From Saccharopolyspora_D taberi (lineage in GTDB: Bacteria > Actinomycetota > Actinomycetes > Mycobacteriales > Pseudonocardiaceae), in contig NZ_BAAAUX010000002.1 in the NCBI RefSeq assembly GCF_039534165.1, positions 160,283 through 224,282 on the forward strand: DNA of 64,000 nt, read 5' to 3'. The notes beneath the pieces are model-generated. The model was not told the DNA's origin, did no database searches, and saw only the letters and a program-made list of their open reading frames with translations. A program made the position numbers and the translations under genes. Every line of letters begins with the position of its first letter. Within the stretch, counting starts at the first letter, position 1. Shown here piece by piece: positions 33,915 through 43,112 of this stretch.

Positions 33915-35155
33915 TGACCGAGCACGACGTGGTTCAGGTAGCCGTGGTCGGCGCCGGGCCGTACGGGCTTTCGCTGGCCGCCCACCTGCGGGCGGCCGGG
34001 GTGTCCTACCGGCAGTTCGGGGTGCCGATGGGCCTGTGGCGCAACGCGATGCCGAAGGGCATGTACCTGAAGTCGCAGGGCTTCGCGTCGAACCTGTCGG
34101 ACCCGAAGCGCACGCACACGCTGCGCAACTTCTGCCGGGACACCGGCCGCGACTACGCCGACTACGGAGTGCCGGTGTCGCTGGCGGACTTCATCGCCTA
34201 CGGCGACTGGTTCCGGCAGGACCTCGGCCTGGAGGTCGACGAGCGGCTGGTGTCCGACGTCCGCCGCAACGGCGAGAACTTCGAGGTGACCCTCGAGGAC
34301 GGGTCCCTGGTCGAGGCAGCCAGCGTCGTGGTCGCGGCCGGGGTGGAGCACTTCGCGCACCTGCCGCGCGTGCTCTCCGAGCTCCCTCCGGAACTGTGCA
34401 CGCACAGCTCGCAGTACGGCGATCTCGGGGTGTTCGCCGGCCGCGACGTGCTGGTGGTCGGCAGGGGCCAGTCGGCGCTGGAAACGGCCGCGCTGCTGCA
34501 CGAGCAGGGTGCGCGGCCCCGGCTGCTGGTCCGTTCGTCCGCACTGGCCTGGAACGGGCGACCGCTGACGCCCGACCGGCCGTTGCTGCGCCGGATGCGG
34601 GAACCGGAAGCGGGACTCGGGTCCGGGTTGTCGACCTGGTTCTACTCCGAGCACCCGAAGTGGTTCCGGCACCTGCCCGAGCAGACCCGGGTGTACCGCG
34701 CCCGCACCGCGCTGGGCCCGGCGGGCGCGTGGTGGCTGCGCGAGCGGGTCGAGGGCAGGTTCCCGGTGCACCTGGAGCACGGCATCGACTGGGCCGAGCC
34801 GGACGGCGGCCGGGCGCGGCTCGGGGTGCGCGCCAACGGGCACGGCCCGCGCGAGTTCACCGCCGACCACGTCATCGGCGCGACCGGGTACCCGCCGAGC
34901 CTGGCGCGGCTGCCGTTCCTGGGTTCGCGGCTGCGGTCGGAGGTGGCGACGCTGGCCGGAACACCGCGGGTGGGCCGGGACTTCCAGTCCTCGGTCCCGG
35001 GGCTGTTCTTCATGGGAGCGGTGGTCGCGCCCGAGCACGGGCCGGTCATGCGCTTCGTCTACGGCGCCGACTACGCGGTGCGCTCGGCGGCGGCGCGGAT
35101 CGCCGCATCGCGGCCCCGCCGCCCGCTGGCAGCGGTGGGAGGCGCGCGCAGATGA
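33911..35155 (+). CDS. FAD/NAD(P)-dependent oxidoreductase, flavin-monooxygenase-like
   Basis: A 414-residue flavoprotein. The FAD motif VVGAGPYGLSLAAHL is near residue 12, the NAD(P) motif VLVVGRGQSALETAALL near 190 and the terminal ATG motif IGATGYPPSL near 325. The pattern resembles ornithine/lysine N-hydroxylase and FMO-type enzymes (PMGLWRNAMPKGMYLKSQGF). It overlaps both the ATP-grasp and the sugar-transferase genes by four bases, so it belongs to the polysaccharide operon, where a redox step on a sugar or attached amino acid is possible. The substrate is not predictable from the sequence. M33911 or M33914 may be the start. Confidence 0.83.
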   Translation: MMTEHDVVQVAVVGAGPYGLSLAAHLRAAGVSYRQFGVPMGLWRNAMPKGMYLKSQGFASNLSDPKRTHTLRNFCRDTGRDYADYGVPVSLADFIAYGDWFRQDLGLEVDERLVSDVRRNGENFEVTLEDGSLVEAASVVVAAGVEHFAHLPRVLSELPPELCTHSSQYGDLGVFAGRDVLVVGRGQSALETAALLHEQGARPRLLVRSSALAWNGRPLTPDRPLLRRMREPEAGLGSGLSTWFYSEHPKWFRHLPEQTRVYRARTALGPAGAWWLRERVEGRFPVHLEHGIDWAEPDGGRARLGVRANGHGPREFTADHVIGATGYPPSLARLPFLGSRLRSEVATLAGTPRVGRDFQSSVPGLFFMGAVVAPEHGPVMRFVYGADYAVRSAAARIAASRPRRPLAAVGGARR

Positions 35156-36558
35156 GCGTGGCCAGCCTGCCTTCCGGGCACCGCGGGTCCGCCGCAGTGC
35201 CGGCGCCCCGTGGTGCTGTCCGGACTGTCCTGATGCCCGCGGCTGACGCGGTCGCGCTGGTCGTGGCCGCGGTGCTGGCCGGGGACGCGCTGCTCCCGGC
35301 GCTGGGCTGCGCAGCGGTGGTCCTGTGCCTGCTGTCCGGCCAGGGCCTGCACCGGATGCGGGTGTCGCTGCGGGTGTGGGACCAGGCGCCGCGGATGACG
35401 CTGACCGCGATGGCGGCGGTCGTGGTCGTGCTTCCGTGGACGCCTCCGGGGCGGGCTGTGCTGCTGGGCGTGCTCACCAGCGGCGCGCTGGTGGTGGTGC
35501 GCGGTTCGGCGTTCGCGTTGCTGCGGATCGCGCACCGGCGCGGCAGGCTGTGCGAGCGGGCGCTGATCGTCGGCGGCGGCGAAACCGCGGACCAGCTGGC
35601 GAGGATCACCCGCGAACACCCGGAGTTCGGGCTGCGGGTGGTGGGCTTCGTCGACGACGCGGCGACCGGGCCCGCGCCGCTCGGAGGTGTCGCCGAGCTG
35701 CCCGAGGTGATCTCGGAGCACCGGGTGGACCGGGTGCTGATCTGCTCGCCCGGAAGCGCGGAGCTGGTGACCGCCGTCCGGGCGCTGCGCGCCGACGTGT
35801 GGGTGGTGCCGAACCTGCCCGAGCTCGGGCTGGCGCTGCCGCGTGGGTGCCTGGACGACCTGTGGGGGATCCCGCTGCTCCCGCTCCGGCGGGCGAATCC
35901 GCTGGCAGCACTGGGAAAGCGGGTGTTCGACCTGGCGGCGTGCCTGCTGCTGGGCCTGGTCGCCGTCCCGCTGGTGCTGGTGTTCGGCGGTCTGTCGCGC
36001 GGCGGAGCGCTGTTCCGGCAGTGGCGGGTGACCCGCACCGACCGGCGGGCGCGGGTGATCAAGCTGCGCACGCTGGTCGATCCGGGGCAGCGGTGGGCGG
36101 TCGCGCCGGGGGAGTGCACCGCCCTGGCGCGGTGGCTGCGCGCCACCCACCTCGACGAGCTCCCGCAGCTGCTCAACGTGCTGCGCGGGGAGATGTCGCT
36201 GGTGGGCCCGCGGCCGGAACGCCCCTGCTACGCCGCCCGGTTCGCCGAGGAGATACCGCACTACGCCGACAGGCACCGCATGACCGGGGGCATGACGGGC
36301 TGGGCGCAGGTGCACGGGCTGCACGGCGACACCTCGATCCCGGACCGGGCGCGGTTCGACAACCAGTACGTCGAGTACTGGTCGCTGTGGATGGACCTGG
36401 TGATCGTGGCCCGCACGGCCGCGATCGTGACCGGGGAGTGCGTCCGAGCGGGCCGGGCGCGGCCCGGGAACCCGCGGCGGCGCAGGCCGGGGCCCGCCCG
36501 CCGGGCGGCGGGCGCCGCTGGTGAAACAGATCCCGAGGCGATGGGAGGCCGACGGTGA
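35152..36558 (+). CDS. Undecaprenyl-phosphate sugar phosphotransferase (initiating enzyme)
   Basis: A 468-residue polyprenyl glycosylphosphotransferase (WbaP/WcaJ type). Four N-terminal membrane helices (to about residue 125) are followed by a CoA-binding-like domain (ERALIVGGGETADQLARI), then helix 5 and the catalytic domain from about residue 250: KRVFDLAACLLLG, KLRTLVDPG, HLDELPQLLNVLRGEMSLVG and MTGGMTGWAQVHG. It transfers a sugar-1-phosphate to the lipid carrier on the inner face of the membrane, starting repeat-unit synthesis. The last ~40 residues are Arg/Pro-rich. ATGA overlap upstream and GTGA downstream. Confidence 0.9.
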   Translation: MSVASLPSGHRGSAAVPAPRGAVRTVLMPAADAVALVVAAVLAGDALLPALGCAAVVLCLLSGQGLHRMRVSLRVWDQAPRMTLTAMAAVVVVLPWTPPGRAVLLGVLTSGALVVVRGSAFALLRIAHRRGRLCERALIVGGGETADQLARITREHPEFGLRVVGFVDDAATGPAPLGGVAELPEVISEHRVDRVLICSPGSAELVTAVRALRADVWVVPNLPELGLALPRGCLDDLWGIPLLPLRRANPLAALGKRVFDLAACLLLGLVAVPLVLVFGGLSRGGALFRQWRVTRTDRRARVIKLRTLVDPGQRWAVAPGECTALARWLRATHLDELPQLLNVLRGEMSLVGPRPERPCYAARFAEEIPHYADRHRMTGGMTGWAQVHGLHGDTSIPDRARFDNQYVEYWSLWMDLVIVARTAAIVTGECVRAGRARPGNPRRRRPGPARRAAGAAGETDPEAMGGRR

Positions 36559-37643
36559 AGGTTCTGCACGTGATCACCGGGCTCGGCGTCGGCGGCGCCG
36601 AACTCCAGCTGCGATCGATACTCCAGCACACCCGCCACGACGCCGACGTGGTCTCGCTCTACAACCCGGGCGACGTCGCGGCCATGATCCGCGATGACGG
36701 CGTCCGCGTCCGCGACCTCGGCATGACCAGCAACACCCAGGTCGGTGCCGTGCTCCGGCTGCGGGACCTGATCCGCGACGACCGCTACGACGTGGTGCAC
36801 ACGCACCTGTACCGGGCGTGCGTCTACGGCCGGCTCGCCGCCCGCCTCGCGGGCACGAAAACCGTTGTGGCGACCGAACACTCCATCGGCGAGACGCACC
36901 TGGAGCGGCGCCGCATGACGCTGGGCGTGCGCGCCCTGTACCTGGGCACCGACCTGTGCTCGGACGCCACCATCGCGGTGTCGGACACCGTGGCGCGGCG
37001 GCTGGTGGACTGGGGCGTGCGGCCGCGCAAGATCACCGTGATCCCCAACGGCGTGGACTTCGGCCGGGTCCGCTTCGACCCGGCCGCGCGGCTGCGGGTG
37101 CGGGGCGAGCACGGAATCCCGTCCAACGCCTTCGTCGCCGGCGTGCTCGGCAGGCTTGACGCCAACAAGCGCTTCCACCTCGTGATCGACGCGATCGCAC
37201 CGCTGCTGGACCAGCGGACCAAGCTGCTGGTCGTCGGCGGTGGCGCCGAGCGCGAGCGGCTGGAGGCGCTGGCCGAGGCGCACGGCGTGGCCGACCACGT
37301 GGTCTTCGCCGGGGAACGCCACGACGTGGCCGCGATGCTGTCGGCGATGGACCTGTTCGTGGCGTCCTCCGAGCAGGAGACCTTCGGGCTCTCGGTGCTG
37401 GAGGCGCTGGCCAACGGGATTCCCGCGCTCTACACGACCTGCCCGGCGATGGACGGGATCAGCACCCCGCGAGCCCGCCAGGTCGCGGGTGACGCCGAGG
37501 CGCTGCGCGCGGAGATCGCCCGCGAGGTGGCCGAGGGCCGCGGGCGCGCCGACGTGCCCGAGGTCCGGGACCGCTACGGGATCGAGGCGGTGACCGGGCG
37601 GATCGACGACCTGTACCCGCGACTCCAGGAGGCACGGCGATGA
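36555..37643 (+). CDS. Glycosyltransferase family 4
   Basis: A 362-residue GT-B retaining glycosyltransferase. N-terminal glycine loop VITGLGVGGAELQL, acceptor domain with YDVVHTHLYRACVYGRLAA, and donor domain KITVIPNGVDFGRVRF with the E-x7-E motif in SSEQETFGLSVLEALANG. It adds a sugar from a nucleotide donor to the growing lipid-linked chain in the cytoplasm. The GTG at 36555 overlaps the previous stop, and its own stop overlaps the epimerase start (ATGA). Confidence 0.9.
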   Translation: MKVLHVITGLGVGGAELQLRSILQHTRHDADVVSLYNPGDVAAMIRDDGVRVRDLGMTSNTQVGAVLRLRDLIRDDRYDVVHTHLYRACVYGRLAARLAGTKTVVATEHSIGETHLERRRMTLGVRALYLGTDLCSDATIAVSDTVARRLVDWGVRPRKITVIPNGVDFGRVRFDPAARLRVRGEHGIPSNAFVAGVLGRLDANKRFHLVIDAIAPLLDQRTKLLVVGGGAERERLEALAEAHGVADHVVFAGERHDVAAMLSAMDLFVASSEQETFGLSVLEALANGIPALYTTCPAMDGISTPRARQVAGDAEALRAEIAREVAEGRGRADVPEVRDRYGIEAVTGRIDDLYPRLQEARR

Positions 37644-38617
37644 GAGCGCTGGTCACCGGTGCGGCCGGGTTCATCGGCTCGCACCTGGTCGAACACCTGC
37701 TGGCGGGCGGGCACACCGTCGTCGGCGTCGACGACCTGAGCACCGGCAGCCCGGAGAACCTGCCCGCGGACGGCTTCCGGCTGGTGCGCGGCACCATCCT
37801 GGACCGCGACCTGGTGGACGAGCTGGTGTCCGATGTGGACACCGTGTTCCACATGGCCGCCGCGGTCGGCGCGTTCGTGATCCAGGAGCGGACGCTGGAC
37901 AGCCTGCTGACCAACATCCACGGCACCGAGAACGTGCTGGCCGCGGCCGTGCGGCACGACGCGCGGCTGCTGGTCGCCTCCACCAGCGAGATCTACGGCA
38001 AGAACCCGAAGGTCGGGCTCACCGAGAGCGACGACCGGCTGGTCGGCTCGCCGCTGATGTCGCGCTGGACCTACTCGGAGGCCAAGGCGATCGACGAGAG
38101 CCTGACCCACGCCTACGCGCGGGAGTCCGGGCTGCGGGCGGTGATCGTGCGGCTGTTCAACACCGTGGGGCCGCGCCAGACCGGCCGCTACGGCATGGTC
38201 ATCCCGCGGCTGGTCAACCAGGCGTTGCAGGGCAGGCCGCTGACCGTGTTCGGCACCGGCGGGCAGGTGCGCTGCTTCTGCCACGTCGCCGACGTGGTCC
38301 CCGCGCTGGTCCGGCTGGTCGGCCTGGACCGGGCGCGGGGGCGGGCGGTGAACCTGGGCAGCTCCGAGCAGGTGTCGATCGAGGAGCTGGCCACCCGGAT
38401 CATCGCGATGACCGGATCGTCGAGCGGCATCGTCCGGGTGCCCTACGAACGCGCCTACGGGCCGGGCTACGAGGACATGCAGCGCCGGGTTCCGGACTGC
38501 GCGCGGGCCCGGGAGCTGATCGGGTTCGAGCCGGTGCACACCCTCGACGACATCATCCGTGCCGTCGTGATCGAGCAGACCCGGGCCAGACAGGTCTCGG
38601 CGACCGTCGCGGAGTGA
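37640..38617 (+). CDS. NAD-dependent sugar epimerase/dehydratase
   Basis: A 325-residue extended short-chain dehydrogenase. NAD motif TGAAGFIGSHLVEHLL (residues 6-21), Ser in VASTSEIYGKNP and the YSEAK catalytic Tyr/Lys pair (WTYSEAKAIDES). The rest resembles UDP-glucuronate 4-epimerase/decarboxylase-type enzymes (RLFNTVGPRQTGRYGMVIPR and YEDMQRRVPDCARARELIGF). It makes or interconverts the nucleotide sugars for the polymer, plausibly using the product of the dehydrogenase encoded upstream. The exact sugar is not predictable. Confidence 0.87.
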   Translation: MRALVTGAAGFIGSHLVEHLLAGGHTVVGVDDLSTGSPENLPADGFRLVRGTILDRDLVDELVSDVDTVFHMAAAVGAFVIQERTLDSLLTNIHGTENVLAAAVRHDARLLVASTSEIYGKNPKVGLTESDDRLVGSPLMSRWTYSEAKAIDESLTHAYARESGLRAVIVRLFNTVGPRQTGRYGMVIPRLVNQALQGRPLTVFGTGGQVRCFCHVADVVPALVRLVGLDRARGRAVNLGSSEQVSIEELATRIIAMTGSSSGIVRVPYERAYGPGYEDMQRRVPDCARARELIGFEPVHTLDDIIRAVVIEQTRARQVSATVAE

Positions 38618-38626
38618 GGCCGGCAG

Positions 38627-39778
38627 ATGTGGAAGAGAGCTGAGGGGGAATCCCGCCGCGGCAAGCGCCGCACCGGTGGCGTGCTCGGCAGGACGGGCGG
38701 CTCGATCTGGTTCCTGGTGCTGATCGCCTCGGCGCTGCTGCTGGTCGTGGTGATGGCGATCCCCAGGCAGAGCGGCCCGGAACCGCCGGGCCCGCTGGTG
38801 GTGGCGTCGCTGCCGTTCTGGAACCTCGCCAACGGCACGTCGACCGTGGTGCGCAACGACGAGGCGGTCAACGAGGTCTCGCCGTGGATGTACGGGCTCG
38901 GCGAGGACAGCAGGCTGACCATCCAGTACTCGCCGGTGCAGGCCACCGAGGTCGCGGGCCACCTGCAACGGCTGCGCGAGGCCAAGATCCCGATCGTGCC
39001 CTCGCTGGCCAACATCACCAACGGCGAGTGGTCCTACGAGCCGGTCGCGCGGATGCTGCACGACCCGGAGAAGATGCGGCGGCACGTCATCGAGATCGTC
39101 GAGCTGGTCAAGCGGGAGAACTACGACGGCATCGACATCGACTACGAGAACCTCAAGGCGGGCGACCGCGAGGTGTTCACCCGCTTCGTGACCGAGCTGG
39201 GAACCGCCCTGCACGGGTCCGGGAAACGGCTCTCCGTGGCGGTTTTCGCCAAGACCACCGACGCGGGCTACGACGAGCGCAACGTCGCCCAGGACTACGT
39301 CGCGATCGGCCGGGTCGCCGACCAGGTCCGGCTGATGGCCTACGACTACCACTGGGCGACCTCGCCGCCGGGACCGGTCGCGCCGGTCGGCTGGGTCCGC
39401 GACGTGCTGCGCTACGCCACGACCGCGATCCCCCGCGACCGCATCGTGCTCGGGATCCCGCTCTACGGCTACGACTGGTCCGGCGGCAACGCGACGTCGG
39501 TGACGTGGTTGCAGGCGTTCCGGCTGGCCACCGAGCACCGGGCGCAGACCGCCTACGACCCGGCGACCCAGTCGCCGTGGTTCCGCTACACCGACGCGCA
39601 GGGACGCCCGCACGAGGTGTGGTTCGAGAACTCGGTGAGTTCCAAGGCGAAGTTCGAGGCGGCGCGCGGGAGCGGGATCCGCGGGGTCTACCTGTGGATG
39701 TACGGCTACGAGGACGCCGGGACCTGGCCCGAACTGCGCAACAGCCTGCCTGCGAGCAGATCCCGGGGGAGGGCCTGA
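38627..39778 (+). CDS. Membrane-anchored glycoside hydrolase family 18
   Basis: A 383-residue type II membrane protein: basic N terminus, one helix (about residues 26-45), then an extracellular GH18 barrel. The active-site motif YDGIDIDYEN gives catalytic E174, with D170 and D172. The order of strands resembles YaaH/SleL spore-cortex hydrolases and other N-acetylglucosaminidases. It probably cleaves or trims a GlcNAc polymer outside the membrane. It begins nine bases after the epimerase gene and overlaps the GT2 gene by TGATG, so it is made together with the synthase. Confidence 0.88.
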   Translation: MWKRAEGESRRGKRRTGGVLGRTGGSIWFLVLIASALLLVVVMAIPRQSGPEPPGPLVVASLPFWNLANGTSTVVRNDEAVNEVSPWMYGLGEDSRLTIQYSPVQATEVAGHLQRLREAKIPIVPSLANITNGEWSYEPVARMLHDPEKMRRHVIEIVELVKRENYDGIDIDYENLKAGDREVFTRFVTELGTALHGSGKRLSVAVFAKTTDAGYDERNVAQDYVAIGRVADQVRLMAYDYHWATSPPGPVAPVGWVRDVLRYATTAIPRDRIVLGIPLYGYDWSGGNATSVTWLQAFRLATEHRAQTAYDPATQSPWFRYTDAQGRPHEVWFENSVSSKAKFEAARGSGIRGVYLWMYGYEDAGTWPELRNSLPASRSRGRA

Positions 39779-41094
39779 TGATTCCGTGGTGGGTGCTGGC
39801 GATCGTGGTCTTCGGCGCGAACTTCACGCTGTGGGGCCTGATAGGACTGCTGAGGCTGCTCGACAGCACCACCCGCCGCTGGTGGGCGCGGCGGGCGGCA
39901 CCGGCGCCGGTGCACCTGGGCGTCGACGACGTCGCGGTGCTCATCCCGGCGCACAACGAGGAGAAGGTGATCGTCGACAGCCTCAACGCGATCACCTCGC
40001 TGGTGCCGAGGCGGAACGTGCACGTGGTCTCCGACGGTTCGACCGACCGGACGGTGGAGCTCGCCCGCAGGTGCGGCGTGCACGTGATCACCACGCCCAC
40101 CAACATCGGCAAGGCCGGGGCGCTGCAGCAGGCGATCCGCCGGTTCCGCCTGGTGGAGCGGTTCGAGGTCGTGATGCTGCTCGACGCCGACACCCACGTC
40201 GAACCCGGTTACTTCCGCGCGGCGCTGCCGCTTTTCGCCGACCCCGGCGTGGTCGCGGTCGCGGGCTGCGTGCGGTCGACCACCCGCGGGCGGGCGCAGT
40301 CCCCGGTGGGGCGCACGGTCGCCTTCCACCGGCAGCGGATCTACACGATGACCCAGTACCTGCTGAAGTTCGGCCAGACCTGGCGGCGGCTCAACGCCAC
40401 CCACATCGTGCCCGGCTTCGCCAGCCTGTACCGGACCGCGGTGCTGCCCGCGATCGAGGTGAACCCGCCGGGGCTGGTCATCGAGGACTTCAACATGACC
40501 TTCGAGGTCTACCAGAAGCGGCTCGGCAAGGTCGGGTTCACGCCGTCGGCGATCGCCGAGACCCAGGAGCCGGGCACCTTCGGCGACTACGTCAAGCAGT
40601 GCAAGCGCTGGTCGCTGGGGCTGTGGCAGACCGTCCGCCTGCACCCGCCGCGGGCGAACCTGTTCACCGCGATGCTCGCGCTGATCCTGCTGGAACTGCT
40701 GACCAGCAGCATCATGCTGGTGCTGCTGCCGTTCCTGGTGCTGCTGCTGGTGCTGCCCAGGATCTTCGGGTTCATGCAGGACCTCCCGGTCGTGGCCGAG
40801 GTCCACGACGTGGTCGCGGCGTACCTGACGCTGGGATCGATCGGCTTCGGCATCGTGCTGCCGGACCTGCTGGTCACCGTGCTGGTCGCGGTGATGCAGC
40901 GGCAGCCGAGATTCCTGTTGTTCGCTCCGCTGTTCCTGTTCCTGCGGGTGGTTGACGCCGTGATCGCGCTCTACGCGCTGCCGCAGGCGTGGCTGCGGGG
41001 CTGGACCGGGCGGTGGAGCAGCCCCGACCGAAGGCAGGTCGATGCGACGCCGCAGGCGCTGGAGCGGCCGGGGCCCGACCTCAGGGCGGGCTGA
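39778..41094 (+). CDS. Processive family 2 glycosyltransferase (PgaC/IcaA-like synthase)
   Basis: A 438-residue membrane synthase. One N-terminal helix, then the GT-A domain: VAVLIPAHNEEKVIVDSL, VVSDGSTDRT, the DxD in VMLLDADTHVEP, the acid pair VIEDFNMTFE and the Q-x2-RW motif KQCKRWSLGLWQ of processive enzymes. About four C-terminal helices follow, forming the export channel. The pattern matches poly-N-acetylglucosamine synthases and related chitin or hyaluronan synthases. It is coupled to the GH18 gene. The product is inferred. Confidence 0.88.
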   Translation: MIPWWVLAIVVFGANFTLWGLIGLLRLLDSTTRRWWARRAAPAPVHLGVDDVAVLIPAHNEEKVIVDSLNAITSLVPRRNVHVVSDGSTDRTVELARRCGVHVITTPTNIGKAGALQQAIRRFRLVERFEVVMLLDADTHVEPGYFRAALPLFADPGVVAVAGCVRSTTRGRAQSPVGRTVAFHRQRIYTMTQYLLKFGQTWRRLNATHIVPGFASLYRTAVLPAIEVNPPGLVIEDFNMTFEVYQKRLGKVGFTPSAIAETQEPGTFGDYVKQCKRWSLGLWQTVRLHPPRANLFTAMLALILLELLTSSIMLVLLPFLVLLLVLPRIFGFMQDLPVVAEVHDVVAAYLTLGSIGFGIVLPDLLVTVLVAVMQRQPRFLLFAPLFLFLRVVDAVIALYALPQAWLRGWTGRWSSPDRRQVDATPQALERPGPDLRAG

Positions 41095-41189
41095 GCCCGC
41101 GCGGCGGCGGGAACTCCCCGGCGGCAGGAACGCCGAACTCCTGCGTTTGCACGAGGACTTGATGGATCGGTGGCGGGATCGTTGGACGG

Positions 41190-41867
41190 GTGAACGTCGT
41201 GCGGCTGCTCATGGTGGACGACCACCTCATGCTCACCGAAGCGCTGAGCGTGCGGTTGTCCACTGTGCCCGATCTGTGGGTGGTGGGGCGCTGCGAGCTC
41301 ACCGATCCGCGGCTGCCGGAGATGGTGCGCAGGCTGCGGCCGGACGTCATCACGATCGACGTGGAACCCGCGGGCACCGCCGCCGGTGAGCTCATCCGCG
41401 GGCTCCAGCGGGAACGCCCCGACGTGCGGGTGGTCGTGCTGACCGGCAAGCACGACCCGGACCAGGCCGTGGAGGCCGCCAGGGCGGGCGCCTCGGCGTG
41501 GGTGTCGAAGGAGTCCGGCGTCGACGAGCTCACCGAGGTGTTGCGCGGGGTGCGGGAGGGGCACGCGTGGTTCCCGCCCGAACTGCTCGGCGCGGTCCTG
41601 GGCGAACTTCGTGAGGACGCGGTGCGGGCCACCGAGCGTTCGGGCCCGCTGGACGTGCTCAGCGACCGCGAACGCGACGTGCTGCAAGGCATGGTGTCCG
41701 GCCGCAGGGGCAGCCAGATCGCCGAGGACCTCAAGATCTCCACCGAAACGGTGCGCACGCACACCCGCAGCATCCTGGCCAAGCTGCACGTGCACAGCCA
41801 GCTCGAAGCGGTCAGCGTGGCCACCGCCGCCGGGATGCGGGTCCGGGATCCGAGGTCGGGCCGGTGA
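41190..41867 (+). CDS. LuxR/NarL-family response regulator
   Basis: A 225-residue two-domain regulator. The receiver domain has the acidic pair D10/D11, the phospho-acceptor D57 (VITIDVEPAG) and Lys in SAWVSKES; the C-terminal LuxR helix-turn-helix is LSDRERDVLQGMVSGRRGSQ to ISTETVRTHTRSILAKL. The gene lies 95 bases after the GT2 gene and overlaps the next GT4 gene by GTGA, with no histidine kinase directly adjacent. It may control the polysaccharide genes. The start is uncertain; a GTG at 41199 is also possible, as no ribosome-binding site stands out. Confidence 0.85.
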   Translation: MNVVRLLMVDDHLMLTEALSVRLSTVPDLWVVGRCELTDPRLPEMVRRLRPDVITIDVEPAGTAAGELIRGLQRERPDVRVVVLTGKHDPDQAVEAARAGASAWVSKESGVDELTEVLRGVREGHAWFPPELLGAVLGELREDAVRATERSGPLDVLSDRERDVLQGMVSGRRGSQIAEDLKISTETVRTHTRSILAKLHVHSQLEAVSVATAAGMRVRDPRSGR

Positions 41868-43009
41868 CGCCGCTGCGCGTGGCCACGGTGGTGACCCGCC
41901 TGGAAGGCGGTGCGGGGGCGCTGGCCCTGCGCGGGGCGCTCGCGCTGGATCCGGACCGGTACGAGGCGACCGTCGTCACCGGCGGCGGTGGCCGCCTGCT
42001 CGCCGAGGCCGAGGACGCCGGGCTGGAGACGGTCGTCGTGCCCGGGCTGCGGGCGCCGATCGCGCCGCACCACGACCTCGCGGCGCTGGGGCGCCTGATT
42101 CGCCTTTTCGCGCAACGGAATTTCGATGTCGTGCACACGCACTGCGCGAAAGCCGGTGCGGTGGGCCGAATCGCCGCGCACCGCACGCGGGTGCCCCGGA
42201 TCGTCCACACCTACCACGGGTTTCCGTTCCACGAGTTCCAGCGCGCCCCGCGCCGTGCCGCGTACGTGGGCATCGAGCGCGGGCTCGGGCGCATCACGGA
42301 TGTCGGGCTGTGCGTGGGAACCGGCGTCGCCGTCGAAGCGTTGCGCCGAGGTCTGCTTCCACCACGGCGAATCCGCACCATCGGCGTCGCGGTCGAGCAG
42401 GACGCGCCGGTGCTGACCCCGCAGACGCGGCATTCGGCCCGCCGCGCGCTGGGGCTGCCGCCGGACGCGACCGTGATCGGCACCGTGGGCAGGCTCGTGT
42501 ACCAGAAGGCGCCGGAGGACTTCGTCGCGGCGTTACGGGAAGTCGATCGCCCGGACGTCGTCGGGGTGTGGATCGGTGACGGCGAGATCGCTGACCGCGC
42601 AAGGGAATTCGCCGCGCGGTCCGGTGTTCCCCTAGTCTTCCCCGGCGACCGGGCCGACGCCCTCGCCCTGCTGCCAGCTTTCGACGTCTTCGCGATGTCA
42701 AGCCGCTACGAGGGACTGCCGATGGCGGTCGTGGAGGCGATGCGCTGCGGCATCCCGGTCGTGGCGACCGCGGTCAACGCGGTGGGCGACGTCGTCGTTC
42801 CTGGTGAGACCGGACTGCTCGCGCCGCCTGCGCGTCCCGAACTGCTGGCCGACGCCCTCCGGCACCTGCTGGACGCGCCGGGCGACGCCGTGCGCATGGC
42901 CGCCGCGGCGCGCGCGAAGGTCGAGCACCACCACGACGCGGCTGCGCTCGCGGAGACGCTTCGTGCCGCATACCGTGACGAGGAGCCTGGAAGTTGCTGG
43001 CCGCTGTGA
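41864..43009 (+). CDS. Glycosyltransferase family 4
   Basis: A 381-residue GT-B enzyme. N-terminal loop VVTRLEGGAGALALRG, acceptor region FDVVHTHCAKAGAVGRIAAH and HTYHGFPFHEF (typical of WcaK/EpsF-type enzymes), donor domain VIGTVGRLVYQKAPEDF and the E-x7-E motif MSSRYEGLPMAVVEAMRCG. It would extend the oligosaccharide in the cytoplasm. It is coupled to the preceding response-regulator gene by GTGA overlap, an unusual pairing of regulator and biosynthetic enzyme. Confidence 0.88.
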   Translation: MTPLRVATVVTRLEGGAGALALRGALALDPDRYEATVVTGGGGRLLAEAEDAGLETVVVPGLRAPIAPHHDLAALGRLIRLFAQRNFDVVHTHCAKAGAVGRIAAHRTRVPRIVHTYHGFPFHEFQRAPRRAAYVGIERGLGRITDVGLCVGTGVAVEALRRGLLPPRRIRTIGVAVEQDAPVLTPQTRHSARRALGLPPDATVIGTVGRLVYQKAPEDFVAALREVDRPDVVGVWIGDGEIADRAREFAARSGVPLVFPGDRADALALLPAFDVFAMSSRYEGLPMAVVEAMRCGIPVVATAVNAVGDVVVPGETGLLAPPARPELLADALRHLLDAPGDAVRMAAAARAKVEHHHDAAALAETLRAAYRDEEPGSCWPL

Positions 43010-43112
43010 TGCACGTGGAGTAGTCGAAATCCCCACCGTGCATGAGTCGCAACGAGACTCAACGTCATCCCGACATCCCGGATGACAGGGGTTGTCCGGG
43101 AAGGGGGCTGGG

